Shown one piece after another: positions 62,538 to 64,000 of a stretch of DNA of 64,000 nt (position 1 is its first letter; each line of letters starts with the position of its first letter). A program made the translations under genes and the position numbers. Location of the stretch: contig NZ_BJKK01000007.1 in assembly GCF_006538325.1 (NCBI RefSeq), positions 62,001-126,000 on the forward strand, in the 5' to 3' direction. The notes under the pieces were generated by a model. It saw only the letters and a list, made by a program, of their open reading frames with translations. It was not told where the DNA came from and did no database searches. Source of the DNA: Alteromonas sp. KUL42. GTDB taxonomy: Bacteria > Pseudomonadota > Gammaproteobacteria > Enterobacterales > Alteromonadaceae.

Positions 62538-64000
62538 TTTCTATACTTTCTCTTAATGCTCTCGCTTCATCAATCGCCGCGTCGAATTCGTACACGCCTA
62601 CATACTGTCTGAGTCTGTCTAGACTATTTGCAAACAGACTGTCTTGCATGTCATGAGCTAGTTGGGTAACTAAGTTAATAGCCTCAGCATCATACATCTC
62701 TAGTGTGGATATTATATTGTAGAGTTGTGTTAAAATTTTTGCTTTATCGATACTACTAGACGTGTTTTTATCCTGCTTTGTATTTGCCGAATGTGCAATT
62801 AGGCGTAAGGTTACGTCCAGATTTAATGAAATTTTTGAGATTTTTCTTTCAAAAAAATCCTTATCTGCTGCAGAATTATTAAAAAACCTTTCTAGTATAT
62901 TCACTAATGTTGTTGCGCCAATTGTGTAGGCGTCTTCAAGAAGTTGCTGCAGGAATGCCATGCTTTCTGGCTGTTGTGAAACAGCATTGAGTAGCGTAGT
63001 CATAATATTGGTTTGTCGATAGTGAGAATAAAAAGCTAACATGGCATTAAGCTGCTTGTCTTCACTGGTAAGCGTGATGGTATCGGCATTCCCTGTGTGT
63101 ACGTGTAAATCTATTGCATGAATAATATCGTTAGCACTGGCAGGTTTGGCAATATACTCACACATACCCACATGTAACGCTTGTTTACGCTCTTTTTCTG
63201 AAGAATGTGTACCTAGTGCGATTATTGGCGCATACCAATTCTTACTTAAAAGCAAGGCTTCTGCGACGTCAAAGCCACTTATCCCAGGCAGCAAACAGGC
63301 AACCAGTAGCGCATCAAATTGAATCTTTTGACTGATTTCTATCGCTTGTTCGCCGGTTTTAACCGTAGTTACGTCTATACCGTGGTCTACCAAAATCTGT
63401 TGATTAATTTCGATGTCAATAAGATCACTGTCTACTAACAGTACTTTCTTACCGCTCAGTCGCCGACATCGCCACATCTTACTTTCTAGCCCTTGTTCAT
63501 TAAGCTTTCTCTGTGGGTCAGGTAACGATGATAGAGACGATATTAGTTCCGAATCACTAAAAGGAAGTTCAACAACAGTGATGTTATCCGAGTACAGATT
63601 ACCCATTCTCTTTCGCACATCAGCTTTACTTAGCGGGCTAATGATGGTTGTTACATTCAGATGTTCAAAATTGCCAAATCGAAACAGGTTTAAAAAGCGG
63701 CGCCATGCGTTATCTTTATCATCGAGAAACGCAACAGATTGCTCGGCGGTTTCTGGTAAGTTCTCATCTTCCATATCAGCTATTTGGCAATCAATATTCA
63801 AACGGTGATACGTATTTTTAAGTACCTCACATGCAACGTTTACTTTGTCACTGGATTGTAAACAAAGTACTTTTCTACTAATTGATTTTGGTAATGGCGC
63901 TGACTTAGGGGCTTTCTCTCCGTCAGAGCACAGTGCCAACGTAAAGGAAAATATGCTGCCTTTTTCTGGTTCGCTTTCAAGGGTTAATTCTCCCCCCATT
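62530..64000 (-). CDS. Hybrid sensor histidine kinase, C-terminal part (runs off the window)
   Basis: About 489 residues are visible. The first 22 (GGELTLESEPEKGSIFSFTL) are the end of a histidine-kinase ATPase domain, so the true start lies beyond the window. A first degenerate receiver-like stretch spans about 42-160. A second receiver lies near 184-300 (KVLLVDSDLIDIEI, then IAKPASA), but its phospho-acceptor Asp is Ala234 (DALLVACLLPG). The last 190 residues are helical, as in the tails of BarA/EvgS-type kinases, without a clear Hpt histidine. It is coupled to the HD-GYP gene by overlap. Confidence 0.82.
   Translation of the reverse strand, partial: MGGELTLESEPEKGSIFSFTLALCSDGEKAPKSAPLPKSISRKVLCLQSSDKVNVACEVLKNTYHRLNIDCQIADMEDENLPETAEQSVAFLDDKDNAWRRFLNLFRFGNFEHLNVTTIISPLSKADVRKRMGNLYSDNITVVELPFSDSELISSLSSLPDPQRKLNEQGLESKMWRCRRLSGKKVLLVDSDLIDIEINQQILVDHGIDVTTVKTGEQAIEISQKIQFDALLVACLLPGISGFDVAEALLLSKNWYAPIIALGTHSSEKERKQALHVGMCEYIAKPASANDIIHAIDLHVHTGNADTITLTSEDKQLNAMLAFYSHYRQTNIMTTLLNAVSQQPESMAFLQQLLEDAYTIGATTLVNILERFFNNSAADKDFFERKISKISLNLDVTLRLIAHSANTKQDKNTSSSIDKAKILTQLYNIISTLEMYDAEAINLVTQLAHDMQDSLFANSLDRLRQYVGVYEFDAAIDEARALRESIENE

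Noticed and set aside
1..64000. tRNA or rRNA genes, CRISPR arrays, insertion sequences, prophage or toxin-antitoxin modules
   Set aside because: Intergenic gaps were read for these and none showed the needed features; no transposase, integrase or phage protein is encoded.

Overview
The window reads as chromosome of a marine gammaproteobacterium of the Alteromonadales, close to Alteromonas. The inference rests on gene content and order: the rpsU-yqeY-dnaG-rpoD operon facing tsaD, a TtpC-type ExbB/ExbD/TonB cluster led by a DUF3450 protein, many TonB receptors and lipoproteins, DUF3016, and moderate G+C. I see no insertion sequence, prophage, CRISPR array or tRNA gene. Most of the DNA is ordinary host chromosome.

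Layout. 1-5.8 kb: nitrate uptake, with a structured leader and attenuator, nrtABC, an outer-membrane channel and mobA (molybdenum cofactor). 5.8-12.3 kb, minus strand: an HD nucleotidase, dsbA, a B12-riboswitch-controlled btuB, srkA and ccoG behind an FNR-type promoter. 12.6-15.5 kb: two small envelope proteins and an acyl-CoA dehydrogenase. 15.7-19.7 kb: a four-enzyme sugar-acid pathway (SDR dehydrogenase, lactonase-like amidohydrolase, enolase-superfamily dehydratase, class II aldolase). 19.8-28.8 kb: a pseudo-Nudix lipoprotein, an RND pump pair, a small phosphate-binding-like protein, a porin broken by a homopolymer frameshift, and a chemoreceptor. 28.9-38.9 kb: housekeeping genes rpoD, dnaG, yqeY, rpsU, tsaD, plsY, folB, folK, uppP and hinT. 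38.9-46.8 kb: a metallopeptidase lipoprotein with a damaged start, an HDOD protein, benE with a divergent XRE-cupin regulator and twin operators, rdgC, and an orphan histidine kinase.

47-61.3 kb is the most interesting part. It holds phoB, phoR and a pstS-like gene, then a 931-residue lipoprotein built from two copies of one Asp/Gly-rich domain, an 882-residue TonB-dependent receptor, and a complete energising module (DUF3450, TtpC-like ExbB, ExbB, ExbD, TonB, TPR protein). An identical 18-bp sequence containing a Pho-box half-site lies before both phoB and the DUF3450 gene. The region therefore looks like one phosphate-starvation regulon: sensing by PhoR/PhoB, capture at the surface by the lipoprotein, outer-membrane import by the receptor powered by its own TonB motor, and periplasmic binding by PstS. 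The substrate is unknown. The window ends with an HD-GYP response regulator and the tail of a hybrid kinase whose receiver has lost its phospho-acceptor aspartate.

Two genes (the porin near 26.5 kb and the peptidase start near 40.64 kb) are each broken by one base in a six-base homopolymer. This may be sequencing error rather than biology, and both should be verified before being read as pseudogenes.
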